DNA of 64,000 nt, taken from assembly GCA_003254925.1 (NCBI GenBank), contig QANZ01012858.1:103926-167925 (forward strand), read 5' to 3'. The notes below the pieces were generated by a model. That model was given only the letters and a program-made list of their open reading frames with translations, had not been told where the DNA came from and did no database searches. Positions within the stretch are counted from its first letter, which is position 1. Each line of letters begins with the position of its first letter. This DNA is from Chamaecrista fasciculata (Eukaryota > Streptophyta > Magnoliopsida > Fabales > Fabaceae). Below, one piece after another: positions 12,497 to 29,063 of this stretch. Both the position numbers and the translations under genes were made by a program.

Positions 12497-12631
12497 TTTC
12501 TGAGCCCTATTTAATTCGTAGACAATGAAATGACATCATCTCACGACTTTTGTCTGAAATTTATTGTATTCACTATTCATCATCAAACGAATTTAATGTC
12601 ACTCCCTCCCTGCTTTTCTTTTTTCTTTTTT

Positions 12632-12838
12632 GAGGAAAATTACTTTTTAGTCCCTTAAAGATAGATTTATTCACTTTTTAATTCTTAACGGAACAAAATA
12701 ATATTTTTATTCCTCAAAACATTACCAATATTTACTTTATAGTCCTTTTTTTATTTAACAAGTAAACGTTAGTAATATTTTAGGGACTAAAAAGGTATTT
12801 CATAATTTCAAAGACTAAAGATACTTTTTTGTAACACA
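12632..12838. mobile_element. Probable small inverted-repeat element
   Basis: The left part (GGAAAATTACTTTTTAGTCC and onward) and the right part (GGGACTAAAAAGGTA, then AGTATCTTTAGTCTTTG on the complement) form diverged inverted arms. Between them are internal units such as AATATTTTAGGGACT and its complement. Ends and target duplication are not clear. Confidence 0.4.
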
Positions 12839-12839
12839 T

Positions 12840-14121
12840 TTTTTTAATTTTTTTTTCTTTTCTCTAGATCGACTTCGTATCAGTATTTTCGGTTGAACAT
12901 GAGCGTTTTCCACTTTCTTCATTTTTTCCCCAATAACCGAAAAAAAAAAGAAATCAAAATACATCAAATCTTGATTCAGTGATATAATGGCAAGTGAAAA
13001 TCAGAAAATGATAGGTAAATTACACTTGGGAAAAAGAAGAAAGAAGAGAGGATGAGAGGGACTAGGAAAAGAGAAGAGAGACAATGAGGGACAAGAGAGA
13101 AGAACAAAATAAAAACATGTTATAAACACACCTTGAAATTTTTACTTGTAAGTTCTGAAGATTTAATTATAATAGGAAAATTTAATTGGAAATATATATA
13201 TATATATATATATATATCAAAATGGCTATCTTATTCAGTGTTTTCTCTTGAATGGAAATTGTCTATTTCAGATGGAAAAATGAAATTGCATTATATACAT
13301 CAGTACAATGTCAGGTCTGATAGACTTTTTTTTTTATATAAATATATAGCGTAAAAAAAATAAAAATAACGTATATCAAGGTACATTTATATACAATTCA
13401 AAAAGTAATTCCGTGGAACACTGAATATGATAGTATACAATCACAAATTCATAATAATCCAAAATAGATATTTGAATTGACATTGATGCTGATCTTTTCT
13501 ACAAAGATACCAATTTAAACTAACCTAAATGAAACAAACCACTACAAAATTGAGGGGGGGAAAAAACTAACAAATGCAGTCCTCACTGCAACAGAAACCC
13601 TGAATTTTTGCAGTGGGGATCAGCAAAATGTTAAAGAACATCCATATCTACCTGGTAATACACTATACATAGCCATGCTAATTAAAAGCTCATCCAATAG
13701 TACAGGCCTCCATATATATATATATATATATATATAATGTAGTCAAGTTCAGCTTCTATGAGGATCAAGGTTCCCCATGATTGCTGGAGTGGCTCCCTCA
13801 CCAGATCTCTTAGCACAGTGGTGACTTCAACTTTCACATCCAGAGCAGTCCATGAACTTTGGTGAGAAATTCTTGGGTTGATGTGGTTTATAAACAGCTT
13901 GATAGATCAAACTAATTATGGATTGATGATACGGAAGCATAGATCAAACTGGATTTACTAAAACGTATACTAATATGCTCATACATCTATCAATGATTTG
14001 TTTGACTGTCTATCAACTTTTAATAGACCCAATGTATGTAGGAATTCTCACATTTGGCACTCACTGAAAACCAAACAGCAGCCAGTTGAGGAAATGAGAA
14101 TATCACAGCTGTTAATATAAA
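12840..14121. other. Region downstream of the RUS6-like gene
   Basis: This holds the 3' flank, and probably the 3' untranslated region, of the minus-strand gene starting at 18810. Two (TA)n microsatellites lie at 13192-13217 and about 13712-13735. There is no other supported gene. Confidence 0.5.
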
Positions 14122-15543
14122 TTAAAACAGCCTAGCTCGTCCAGGGTTAAGAAGCGATTCTGACATAGTCCAACCCTGCAAAAAGAAGAAAGAAATAAAG
14201 AATTATAGAAGTTCAATTTCAGTAGCAATAATTTAGAATCTAGTAACATAATGAGCTTATTTGCCCCACCTTCTCCCACTTCAAAATAAATAAATAGAAG
14301 TAAATGAACGCTGTCCCAACAAGTGAATTACCCAATCTAATGCTCGAATAGTAGTAAATAATCACAAATCCGCAGGACGTCAAGCAAACAGCCAGCAGCA
14401 AATAAGAAGTTCAAGCTAATTTTTCAAAATAGAGAGAAAAACACCAGACCGTCATAGATAATTCTCCATTTGAACTCCCAACCACTCTCAACAAAGAAAA
14501 ACTCTTACTAACCAGGTTGGTCAATTAGAAAAATGTAATCCACAAACCACCTAATCCAGGATCTCAACGGTAGCAAACAATAAATTCCACAGGAACCAAT
14601 TTTTTAAAAAATAAGCTCCTGAACTTTTGCAGATGCATAAATGATATGATGCCTGTAAATAGAAAGATAAACTGATTCCACTTGCCTGCTCCTTAGCATT
14701 ATTCTTGAACTGCCCATAAGAATTTGAAACCATCTTGCATGACTCAACAATGCAAGCCTCAAAATTAGCAACTGCCTCCGCCTCACCCTCCCTCTGCTTC
14801 CTAGAAGCAATCTTACCAGTAATTGACAAATTTATGAAATGCAAAAGCACATGAGCCTGCAAAATTAGTTGATTTAAACTCAAGTTCATCGGCAGAAATA
14901 ACAACCTAGCTATTCTGACAAATGTGATAGATAATAATATATCTCACATGGAATGCTGCTTTTAGAATGTCGTCTGACTTTGCCTGATCCTTAAGCAGGG
15001 CATACACCTTACTCTTTGACGGGTTATATGTCACAATATACCTCTCTTCCTGTTACCAATCAAAAGAAAATATGGATGCGTCATAGTTTCAAAGTAAATA
15101 AAGAGATAAATGAACAAAAGGCTCAGAACTTGCAGTTGTAGCCACTCAAAAAGGCCATACCTCAAACAGCGGCTTTATGGTAACATATGCACTAGGGTCT
15201 TGGAATGCTTCCTTGAATCTAGATCCTGCAAAACAAATAAGAAAAAACAAATTAGTTTTAACTTTTTACAGCAAAAGGGCCATAATTAGCTAGTACAATC
15301 TTTAAGATCATCCATGTACCTAAGACAACCGGCCTTTCGTTCCATGGAAATCTGAATATGTCTTCATTCAGATTACCCTCTTGTAAAGTGGGTACACGCC
15401 CTGAAATAAAATATAGCTAAATTAAAATATAAAGAAGGCATACAATGCTATAATATATCAGTGAAAATTGCTACTGCAAATGTATATGAAAAAGCCTGAT
15501 CAATAAGTAGCATGCAAAGACAATGTGAAAATGTCAGAAGGAT

Positions 15544-15587
<44 letters not shown>

Positions 15588-18500
15588 TAATAGTTTTCCT
15601 TATTTTTCTTTTTTTAAAAAAAAAAACATTGTCCGCATGATGCTTTTATAGAGAGCGGAGGGGAAGTTGAGATACTCATGCATCAATGATGGTATAAATA
15701 CCTGTCTTGAGGAAGGAATCTACTGCCACAGTAAATCGTGCCCTATTCAGTGTGTGCAAAACCACAGATTTTACCTATTAATAAAACAAGCGTAAGAGAC
15801 TGCCACCAGTTTGGAAGTACAGAAAGAAAAGAATCAACTTTAGAGATACAAAATCAAACCTCTCTGTAAGAGCTTAGAAGATATCCACATGAAAGGAGGG
15901 CAAATGTGGAGACTAGAGATGGATTTCTTTTGGAAATCCATATGCTGAACCCAGTTCCTAACTGCAAATTGAAAAGAATAAGAGATTCACTATCTAATTT
16001 CATCAGCAGGTGCCGAAAATTTAGGTACAAAGTTACTCAAGTAAGATTCTATAAAAATTCAAAATCTGTTAAATACCCAGAGGTTTTAGATACAAAAACA
16101 CTCAACAAAGGGCTTTTGTGTGAGGGGGCATGTTATAATAACAGTATTCGTAGATTTTCATTTGACAGTTACTTTTGAGTTAAAGGGTTCATCAAAAGGG
16201 AAAAAAATTTCTTTGATTTAAAAACAACTGGCAAAGTTAACCTGGTTTGTCAGTCAAAATGCTAGTAGTACTGTAGTACTAATCTTAGATAAGCTAAGTG
16301 CTGAATTGATGCAAAAGATGTGCCAAGTTTCTAAATTCTGCCAAGAGTCGATATGATATGATATGTCAATCTAAATTTCTTCCATAAACTACCAACTAAT
16401 ATAGAAGCTCAAAACGTACCAAGTCTGCAATATTGCCAACACATTCTCCCTTAGCAGTGACATCACCTATGTTTTCTCCTTTAGCAAAGGCTTTATAAAT
16501 TGGAGTCCTCGTTGATGTTGATGTTACAGCAGCAACATTCTAAGAGCAAAAGTTAACAAATGAGCCAGCAAAATTGGCATAATAATAAATTCTAATTGCT
16601 TGCTATAAAAAAGTCAACAAACCTTTACTACATTAGCAGCACATGCCAAAGGAAGAAACAGATGCGGCACTGCTGAAGTAGCCAATTCCACTCCAGCACC
16701 TAACTCCATCAGAAGATCACCTGTAAACCGCAGCTGTAGCACAATAACTTTCAGAAAGAAGATTAAAGGATCACTCTAATTGATAATGGTCTCACCAAAT
16801 TGACCTCAAGCAAGAGATTTGCTACCTGCTTTAGATCATAATCAAATTTCTTTCCTTGCCTAGCAAAAATCATCTTTCCAACACGACCAGCCCCATCCTA
16901 CAAATACAATTAACATGACTAAATTTTCTTTAATGTTAGCAATTGTGTAAAGTACCCAAGGGTTCAAGGTCTCAAGTGAAGTACGAGGAGGTAGATTCAC
17001 ATTTTTATTCAATTCATACGCAGCTCAAAGCATAAAGGGTTTTCCTGATTAAGGAAGAAGCATAGAAGACAGAACTCTGATCAAAAGATAATTACTTTTG
17101 GAACAAACTAATCAGCTATGTGAAATATAATATTGCGGGACATTTAGTTTAGGACCATATCCTTTGATCAAAAGATTATTTCCACAAAAGGTTGTAATCA
17201 CAGTACTAGGCATTCTTTGTCATAGTATATGTATATTACTCTTACCTTGAGAATCCAGTTAATAGCTACAGCCCCAGGAGTTGCTCTGTTTCTAGAGACT
17301 CCAACTGAACTTAAAAGTGTTTGAGTCGTGAATACACCCATTGCTCCACCAAAAAAGTGCTGTAAGGAAAAGTGGTCATTGGCAATAAGGAAATCAATAT
17401 ATTCATCCAAATAGCCATAACCTAATTTTGATGTGATACTGATAAAACTTAGGACTATTGAAGCACATTGTATGGTTTCAAATATAAATCAACACAAGAA
17501 ATTATTACAAATTATATTTCCTGTGTGGTAGACATTGTAAAAGCAAATACCTTTAAAGCTCTCCATGTCATGTATGGAACATATGAAGGGGTAACACTAT
17601 GAGGGAAACCTTCTGGAACGACGTAGGATCTAACAAATGACATCAATTCCTGCGTGCAAAACACATAACTTACTTCACAGAGAAGTATATAAGCCTCTCT
17701 ACTATTTTAGATTTCAGCATATGGTATTTGAAAATGCAACACTGGATCCACCAACATCTCTTTTTTCTTTTTTGGTTAAGATCCACCAACATTTCTTTAT
17801 TTCTTCGTCAAAGCCCAGGAGCTAGAAGTTCAGAAATGTCAATGCAAAAGATAAACTCCATTTAATGTTTTCATGTATATAATCAATCAACAAATTATAA
17901 GGAAAATTGTTTATAAACTCTTTTATATATATGAGAGAAAAATAAGAACAACATCACTGATCAGTGATCACACAGAGAGAAAGGTCTTATCCTATCCAAC
18001 ACAATCATAAATTAAGTCTCCCTCTAATCGGCAGAAAGTCAATTCTACGAATGTCATTCTAGTGAATAAATGATAAAGAATAATGAAACACCAACGAATT
18101 CCTACTTCCAGGATATAATATTACCCTGTATTGCAAATAATTTATGAATTGCATTAAAAATAAAATTTGTCCCAATCGTTGGAATATCTAAATCTAGACT
18201 TCTAGTTAAGAAACTCAAAACTCAATAAACATAGATACGAAAAGAAAAGTATCAATTGCCAACTTAACACAGCTGATGATCACATAAGCATTTTGGATTT
18301 CAAATGTTGTAAAACAAGAGCAAGCAATACAGAGAAGCCACAAAAATTGACGACAAAGATGAAAGAGAGGAAAATGAAGAGTTATGAAACGGAGAGACTA
18401 ACATCAAGTGGAGCTTGAGGAGTATGTAGGGTAAGTGCACGGAAGGAATTCTTCTTGAAGCCTCCAGAGGGATCTTTCTCGGCGACATATTTCCACCTAC

Positions 18501-18810
18501 GGCCATCCATTTCCTCGCAGCAAATCAATCTGAAGCTCGAACCCACGAACTCGTCGTCGGCAGCAACACCAATTCCGCCGGCCATTCTCCGTCGAGACTC
18601 AGGCTCGACCAACAAAACCCCCGAGGAGGCGGCGGCGACGGCATCGGAGGTGGGAGGAGTAGCGACGGAGGGAGGAGGCGAGGCCAAATTGGCGCTAATA
18701 CGGAGCGTTTCGCGCACGAGAAGACGAGCGTCGTGAGAAGACGATGCAATTGCCTGAGATGTCGTGGTAGGGTTTGGAGGAGACTGCTTCAGATTGATGG
18801 GAGGAGCCAT
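14122..18810 (-). CDS. RUS6: ROOT UV-B SENSITIVE 6-like protein (DUF647), 13 exons
   Basis: Exons in transcription order are 18810-18403, 17649-17551, 17359-17246, 16897-16826, 16733-16623, 16539-16420, 15961-15860, 15774-15702, 15400-15320, 15225-15161, 15049-14948, 14856-14686 and 14175-14122. They join in frame to 523 residues plus TAA. The family, also called DUF647, includes RUS1 and RUS2, which act in UV-B sensing in roots and in auxin and vitamin B6-linked responses; RUS6 is thought to act in early development. The RUS core begins at SYVPYMTWRALKHFFGGAMG (across exons 2 and 3). It runs through NWILKDGAGRVGKM, FDYDLKQLRF, GDLLMELGAGVELAT, HLFLPLACAANVVKNVAAVT, STRTPIYKAFAKGENIGDVT and GECVGNIADL, all strongly conserved. 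Alternation of hydrophobic and G/A-rich segments fits a membrane-associated protein. The N-terminal 100 residues are S/P/A-rich. I call RUS6 rather than another paralogue from the N-terminal MAPxxLKQSP and the SFRLICCEE segment as I remember them. Intron 12 is GC-AG. Confidence 0.93.
15548..15585. repeat. (CA)n microsatellite in RUS6 intron 8
   Basis: A pure run of about 19 CA units lies inside the intron between the exons at 15702-15774 and 15320-15400. It is likely to be length-polymorphic. Confidence 0.95.
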
Positions 18811-18887
18811 GGAAGAAGAAGAAATGAGAAATGGAATGATCTGGATTTCGGATTTTGGACTTTGAATGCAATTGAAGGAAGAAAAGT

Positions 18888-18899
18888 GTATATATATAG
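18888..18899 (-). promoter_or_regulatory. TATA-box candidate for the RUS6-like gene
   Basis: On the minus strand the sequence CCTATATATATACAC lies about 80 bases upstream of the start codon at 18810. That leaves a short, plausible leader. It is recognised by position and sequence only. Confidence 0.5.
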
Positions 18900-21028
18900 G
18901 GGTTTACAAAAATAGAAAGGAAGGTTTTGGCATAGGGATCATCGAACGAAGGCATGTGTCATGTGCGTATGAAATTGAAATCGAAATCGAATACCTAACG
19001 AATAGTAATATTATTTGGCCTTTCTTTCTTACTTACTTGATCAGGTCGGTGGCGACTCAGAAACAGAGAGAAGAGTGAGTAATACGATGGATGTCGTTGG
19101 TTTTGTTTGTGATTGTGGGTTTCATGATCTTCACTCCTCAGCCGTTAAACTGGTTGTGGGTGGGACCCATATGCGAAAGAGAAAGACATATACATACAGT
19201 CTGCAGATATTTTTGGGACGGTCAAGGATGGAAGTGACAAGTGACACCAAGATAGATCACAGTAAAGCCACATGGACATTGCATTTTACATGGGTCTGTT
19301 ACTCTGTTCTTTGGGAACTTGTATTGGAATGAGTCAATTGAGTTATAAATGACGATTAATGTCACCAAGTTGAAGTGTTAAACAAACAAAATTTGGTTAG
19401 GTTTGGGGGGAGATGGGAATTGAGAGGTATGGTATGGGGAAGTAGATAGGCATTAATGATGGAAATGGGTGGTAAAGTTGATTGAAGCGAATGAAGAATC
19501 AACCATATCCACATCTACATCCAATTTGAGTGACTTGGTGTTTCTGGTTTCATAGGAAAGCAAATAGGTATTGGAATGGGACCCTCCATTACTTAAATGC
19601 CGTATTTTCCCTTTTAGCAGCTCAACAACAAACTACCTTACTCCTCACCATCATTGCAACTACTTATTAACACTTCAATTATATTCTTTCATTTTCTCCA
19701 ACCAAACTCTTCTCAAAATATTTTCCAAACCCAACCCCTTCCTGATTTTCGCTTCCCACTTCCTTCCATCATAAATATAACTCCTTTACACCCAATGCCT
19801 AATAGTCTATTTGGGAATTGAGATTTTTATTTGCAAGCTCCCCCTACATATACATCTCAATGGAGGATGTGCTATTTTTTATATATTCAAATATGCTTAT
19901 TACTTTCGGCTCAAAACACCTTGCGTGTGGTACTCTAGTTTTCATCATATCATGAAGCCTGGCAAAGACAAGAATTCCTGTAGAGATATTATTATATGTG
20001 AAGTTCAATCCTCTCATTTTTAAATTATGTTTCTGCTCGAATTATCAGAAACTAGCTGAATCAATAGGATATATCATATATATTGCCTATGCTCATCTAA
20101 GGAGAGTTTGACGTGTTCTTGCTATGGAGTCGGCTTGGACTACAAATAATCCTTGTATTCAGATTAAGCCATTTCTCGATTTACACACAAGCAGAATTTG
20201 ACAGATGGTGGAGTTTTGATCTGGAGATTGATGGAGATGACCAATCTGATTACAACAAAGAAGATTTTGCAGAATTTATTGTGATACCACTGGATTTTTT
20301 TATGACTAATAACTCCATGCATAGTCCATGTCACACCTGATAACAGGTTAAAATAGGCTTCTTTGCTTTGAGGTTATCTTAATCATGATGATCACTAAAA
20401 TGCTCTAAATGAATCGAATGACCTAATTAATAAATGTCTCAAGATGACCTAAATGCACTTATGAATGGTCGGCATGATCGATATGCATGTTTTTCCAATG
20501 TGTACAAATGACACAGACAACAGCGCGCAGATAAGTTTAGGAATGGATTAGACAAAATACAGTGGTCAAGGTTCAAATCACAGACCACAATCTTTTTGTT
20601 ACCACCAGAACAAACTACAAATGAAAGGATTTTATTGAATAATTTCTAAGGATTAAGGGAATACATCTCACTCCAAAATTAAATGCACCAAATTAAAACT
20701 TTAAGCCAAATGAATGCATACTATTTATTTTATTTTTTTTAAAAAAAGAGGGCTTATGACTAGTTTAGGTAAATGGAAGTTACATCCAATCCACTCAGTT
20801 TTCAGGATAAAAACGCTAAAATGGTATCCTCACGATACCTTACACACGACCAAAGAGGAAGACTGAGAAGAACATTACATGAATATTTAAAATCCTACTC
20901 TGAAATACACTAGAAAAGACTTGACTAGAAAGAAAGAAATAAAAGAAAAGGCAAGTCTTAAACTTCTCTTCATCACGGAAATTTTCCATGGGAGGAAGCA
21001 ATAGCTTATCTCAAATTGGCCAATGTTT
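18900..21028. other. Intergenic between the RUS6-like and phosphatase genes
   Basis: The part next to 18900 is promoter and upstream sequence of the RUS6-like gene. The part next to 21028 is the 3' flank of the phosphatase. Open frames at 19016-19335, 19811-20023 and 20113-20340 have no recognisable domain or composition bias of a gene, and I do not call them. Confidence 0.5.
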
Positions 21029-25093
<4,065 letters not shown>

Positions 25094-25161
25094 TCAGAGA
25101 ATCTGCAGTTTCGAGGATCTAGCCTCTAGGTAATGCGCCTGATTTGCTTCCTTCAACTGCC

Positions 25162-25173
25162 TTTATATATATG
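25162..25173 (-). promoter_or_regulatory. TATA-box candidate for the phosphatase gene
   Basis: On the minus strand the sequence ATATATATAAAGG lies about 140 bases upstream of the start codon at 25024. A (GA)n tract at about 25178-25204 lies immediately upstream, a common plant core-promoter arrangement. Confidence 0.5.
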
Positions 25174-25308
25174 GCGTTAGAGAGAGAGAGAGAGAGAGAG
25201 AGAGTGAGAAAAAGAAAAGAGTATCTTTGATAAGATGCTCTGAACTGTGGTGATTGAGAGACAAACGTGCATTGGAAGAAAGAAAGAGAAAGACAGATAA
25301 ATTTCTTA

Positions 25309-25649
25309 GGCCAAAGTGCAAATTTGGTCCCTTATCTTTTGCTCAATTCTCAATTTGGTCATGTATCTTTTTTTTGTTGCAGTTTTGGTCTTATATCTTT
25401 GCAAAAGGTCTCAATTTTAGTCTCATATCCATTTTGGTCTCATATCTTTTAATCAAATTGCAGAATAGGTCCCCATATCTTAGCAATCCTTTTGTAAAGA
25501 TATGATATCACTTTTAAACTTGACTTAAAAATATAAGATCAATTTTATAATTAACTCAAAGATATGAGATTAAATCTGTAACAAAAAATATATTGAACCA
25601 AATTGGGAACTGAACAGAAGATATTGAACCAAATTTACACTTTAGCCAA
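25309..25649. mobile_element. MULE-like MITE, 341 bp
   Basis: The left end GGCCAAAGTGCAAATTTGG is mirrored on the right (complement of CCAAATTTACACTTTAGCC). Both arms repeat the TTGGTCC / ATCTTTT units seen elsewhere in this family. Flanks AATTTCTTA (25300-25308) and AACTTCTTA (25650-25658) form a 9-bp duplication with one mismatch, consistent with the Mutator superfamily. No internal gene is seen. It lies about 150 bp beyond the phosphatase TATA candidate. Confidence 0.75.
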
Positions 25650-27090
25650 CTTCTTAAGAATTTGGCAAAAAAGAAAAGTATATGACGCTAATTCAAAATT
25701 AAAATTTAAAATCTTGTTAAAAAATTAAAATTTAAAAGAAAAATGAAAATACCATATTTAGTATTACTATTTTTCAATAAATTTTAATAATAATTTAAAT
25801 ATAGTAATGATTTCTAATCGATGCTCTAAAAACATCAGTTAAGAAAAAAGAAAAAAACTTTATACAAATAGTTTTTTTAAAATATATATATATATATATA
25901 TTGGTAAGTTTTAGTTAGAAATACAAAGTTGGAAAGAAAAGAAAAGAATATTCTGATTTCTGAGATAGTAAAAGAAGGGAGAAAATCAGGAAAGCCTGGT
26001 TCGACCCAATTAAATGCAGTCTCGCGTAAAGTAATAGACTTCCCTTTAACTTTAACAACCCATTATATAATTATAGACCAAGAATTCCAGCTTCTATTAT
26101 TGATTGATATATAACTTTCTGTTTACTTTTTTAAAGTATGAAAGAAAAAGAAATAGTTTATGTGTATACTTTATAGAGAGGGATAAAAAGAAAAGATTGA
26201 GTCTGTGACGGACTAGAAAATAATTAGATTTGAATGAATTAAGAGTCTGTTTGGATAATCCAAAAATTTTATTGAACATATTTTATGTATATACCATTCT
26301 ACCCAACGCATTTGTTTTATTGAACATATTTTATCGGCTTAAAACTAAATGGCCCGATCCGTAAGTCAAAACTTGTTTTATTGAACATATTTTTAAATTA
26401 TATGATAAAGGGAAAAAATTTATTGGATTAAAAAAAAAATTATTTGTTTTGTGAAGAAATATATTTTAAAACAAACAAATTATGAAAAAGTAAAACACAG
26501 TTAAAACAAGAAAAATATACAAAAAACTATATGATTAATTAAAAAGATCATATTTGGCTCAAAAAAATTAAAAAGATCATATTTTTAAACAACTTGAAAA
26601 AATAAATAAGTGGATGGTATGTCGGTGCGTCCCAACTCGTTTAATTTATAGACTAACTAATTTAAAAACAAATTCATTTTGACATTTCTAAACTCGTCTA
26701 TTTAACTATAAAAGCTATTACTTTATCAAAAAACAACTATATTAAAAAAAAAACTATAAAAGCTTTTACAATAGCAAAAATAGGCAGGATGAGATGACCT
26801 TCAAATTTAAATCAATTTTTTTTTGTCTCCTATATGTGTTTTTTATTAAAAGTAATTACTAATTAGGTATGAAATAGTATCGGATTGGGGAGATCGGGGA
26901 GAAAGGGAGAGGAGGGGGGAGAATAGAGAAATCTCCCCCATGTTTGGGGAGAGAGATAATGAAGAAGGAGAAGAGGGAGGGTGAAGGAGGATGAGGGATC
27001 AATTGTAGTACAAATTTGAAATATCCCAATTTGGGGTATTTAAGAGAATTTTAGAACTCTCCCCTTTTTTTGTAACAATTTTTAATTTAA
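25650..27090. other. AT-rich repeat-derived DNA, no gene seen
   Basis: No supported gene is present. A short unit, TTTTATTGAACATATTTT, occurs three times between 26268 and 26392. A G/A-rich stretch at about 26885-26990 mirrors a C/T-rich stretch at 28105-28150 and may mark the ends of one composite element around the minisatellite. Confidence 0.4.
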
Positions 27091-27099
27091 ATAGTTATT

Positions 27100-27890
27100 A
27101 TGGTCTTCAAACTATGAGGTTAGTTTCATTTTGGTCCTCTAGTTATTTTTTGTTCTATTTTGGTCCTCAAATTATGGGATTATTTTGGTCCTCAAACTAA
27201 TCTTTGTTTCTTTTGATCCTCAAACTATTTTTTGTTTTATTTTGGTCCTCAAACTATTTCTTATTCCATTTTGGTCCTCAATCTATTTTTTTGTTTTGGT
27301 CCTCAAACTATTTTTTCGTTTTGGACCCGCCTCAAAAAAATTGGCTCGGGCCAGCCTGATCGGGAAAAAAACGGCCCAGGCCAACCCAGTCAGAAAAATT
27401 CAGCTCGGGCCGGCCCGGTTGGAAAAATTTTTCTGGGGCTGGCCTGGTTGGAAAAATTTGGCCCAGGGAAAAATCGGCCCGGGCCGATCCGGTTGGAAAA
27501 ATTCGGCTCGAGCCGGCCCGGTCGAAAAAAATTCGACTCGGGCTGGCCCGGTCGGAAAAATTCGGCTTGGGCCGGCCCAGTCAGAAAAATTCAGCTCAGG
27601 CCGGTCTGTTCTAAAAAATTCGGCTTGGGTCGACCCTGTCGAAAAAATTGGGCTCGGGCCAGTCCAAAAGATTTGGCTCTGGCTGGCCCAGTCGAAAAAA
27701 TTCAGCTCGGGTCGGCCCAATGTAAAAATTAGGCTCGGGTCGGCCCGGTGGAAAAAATTCAGCTCAGCCCAACCAGGTTGAAAAAATACGGCTCGGCCTG
27801 GCCTAGTCGCAAAAATTCGACTCTGCCTCGCCAAGTTGGAAAAAATCAGCTCGGCCAGGCGCGGTCGTAAAAATTAGGCTCAGTTAAAAA
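27100..27890. repeat. Two-part minisatellite: TTTTGGTCCTCAAACTAT units, then a GC-rich 30-bp array
   Basis: From about 27120 to 27325, units of roughly 30 bp around TTTTGGTCCTCAAACTAT repeat in tandem. From about 27330 to 27890, a GC-rich unit of about 30 bp built on AATTCGGCTCGGGCCGGCCC with a GTCGGAAAA tail repeats about 18 times with divergence. Because 30 is a multiple of three and the unit has few stops, frames stay open on both strands (plus 27185-27781 and 27232-27732; minus 27834-27400). Those frames encode only the repeat and are not genes. Confidence 0.9.
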
Positions 27891-28492
27891 AAATTAACAT
27901 ATTTTTATTGATTTATTTATGTTAATTAATTAATCAATCTGATATTGCTTAATCTTTATATTAAAACAAATTAGATTTTCTTAATTTTTTAAACAATGTT
28001 AAAAGGGGGTAAAGTAGTAAATTGAGACTAATGTCATAACTCAATCCTTCAATATCTTCTACTTCATTTTTTTGATAATCCAAACAAGGGGGAGAGATTG
28101 AGAGGAGTAATCTCTCTTCTCTCCCCTTCCCTCCCTTCCCCCTCCTTAAATCCAAACAAACCCTGGATGTAGACATATCTCTTAAGGAAAATTTAAACAT
28201 GAGTTTACTTTTAATTATAGTATTTTATAACATGAATTTGCTATAGGAAGTCCCATTCAAAATTATATGCATTTTTTTAGAAGAAATAAAAATCATATCT
28301 TTCAACTACTTGATCATTAAAATTTAGTATTAAACAATTCGTTTGGTGAAAGTTTTGATTTTTTAACTTCATTCATTTTTTAATCTTTAAAATATACATA
28401 TTTTTATTGTTGTTAACTGATATTTGACTAATTAACACACGATTAAAAAAATCTAAAATCAAATTATATAGTAATAAAATTAATCACCAATG

Positions 28493-28625
28493 ACCAACAA
28501 GTATTTGGTGTAGTGGTTAGGTGAGCTACATCTTAGGGAGAGGATCCAAGTTTGATCTCTAGAGTCGACATTGTTGAAAGAATAGCACGGAGGATACCCA
28601 TAACTTGACAAAAAAATTAACCACC
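28493..28625 (+). mobile_element. tRNA-derived SINE-like unit
   Basis: The sequence ACCAACAAGTATTTGGTGTA, then GTGGTTAGGTGAGCTACA, resembles a polymerase III A-box region. About 25 bp further on, AAGTTTGATCTCTAG matches a decayed B-box (GGTTCGANNCC). The unit ends CATAACTTGACAAAAAAATT. A second copy, with an intact B-box, lies at 45866-46050. The shared head and tail argue for a SINE family. No tRNA fold can be drawn for the whole unit. Confidence 0.5.
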
Positions 28626-29063
28626 AACAAAGGTGGTAAATGGTCCTATATTTTTTTTTTAAAAATAATGTATGTATTATGTAGTATCACGTTGGTGTTA
28701 ATATAATCATACTAGTGTCCAAAATTATTAAGATCATCAACACGATAAATTAAAATACTCTATTTTTTTTATGAAAACTTGTATTTAAATCTTGGTAAAA
28801 GCATTTCCTTTCCAATATGAGAATTTTCATAGTTTCAATTTATTATTAATGTAAATATGAGTCAGAGAGTGACAAGGTGAATGAAACCCGATGAGTGGGT
28901 GACAAGTGATAATGACACCAACGAAGACAAACGCAATGGAATATTTCTGAAATATGCTATTTGACGACTTGTCGTTTATTATTTTATGGTCATTAAGGTA
29001 CGTGAGTAAATTCTCTAATCTCTAGTGACCATCGTCATACCCGTAATTTTTTTTTTTTTTTTT

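Noticed and set aside
27185..27834. Long overlapping frames on both strands (up to 198 codons)
   Set aside because: They are produced by the 30-bp minisatellite, whose period is a multiple of three. They are repeat translation, not a protein.
26885..28165. A single transposon spanning the minisatellite, bounded by GGAGG-rich and CCTCC-rich stretches
   Set aside because: The two stretches are only loosely complementary, and I could not find exact ends or a target duplication, so it is noted but not called.
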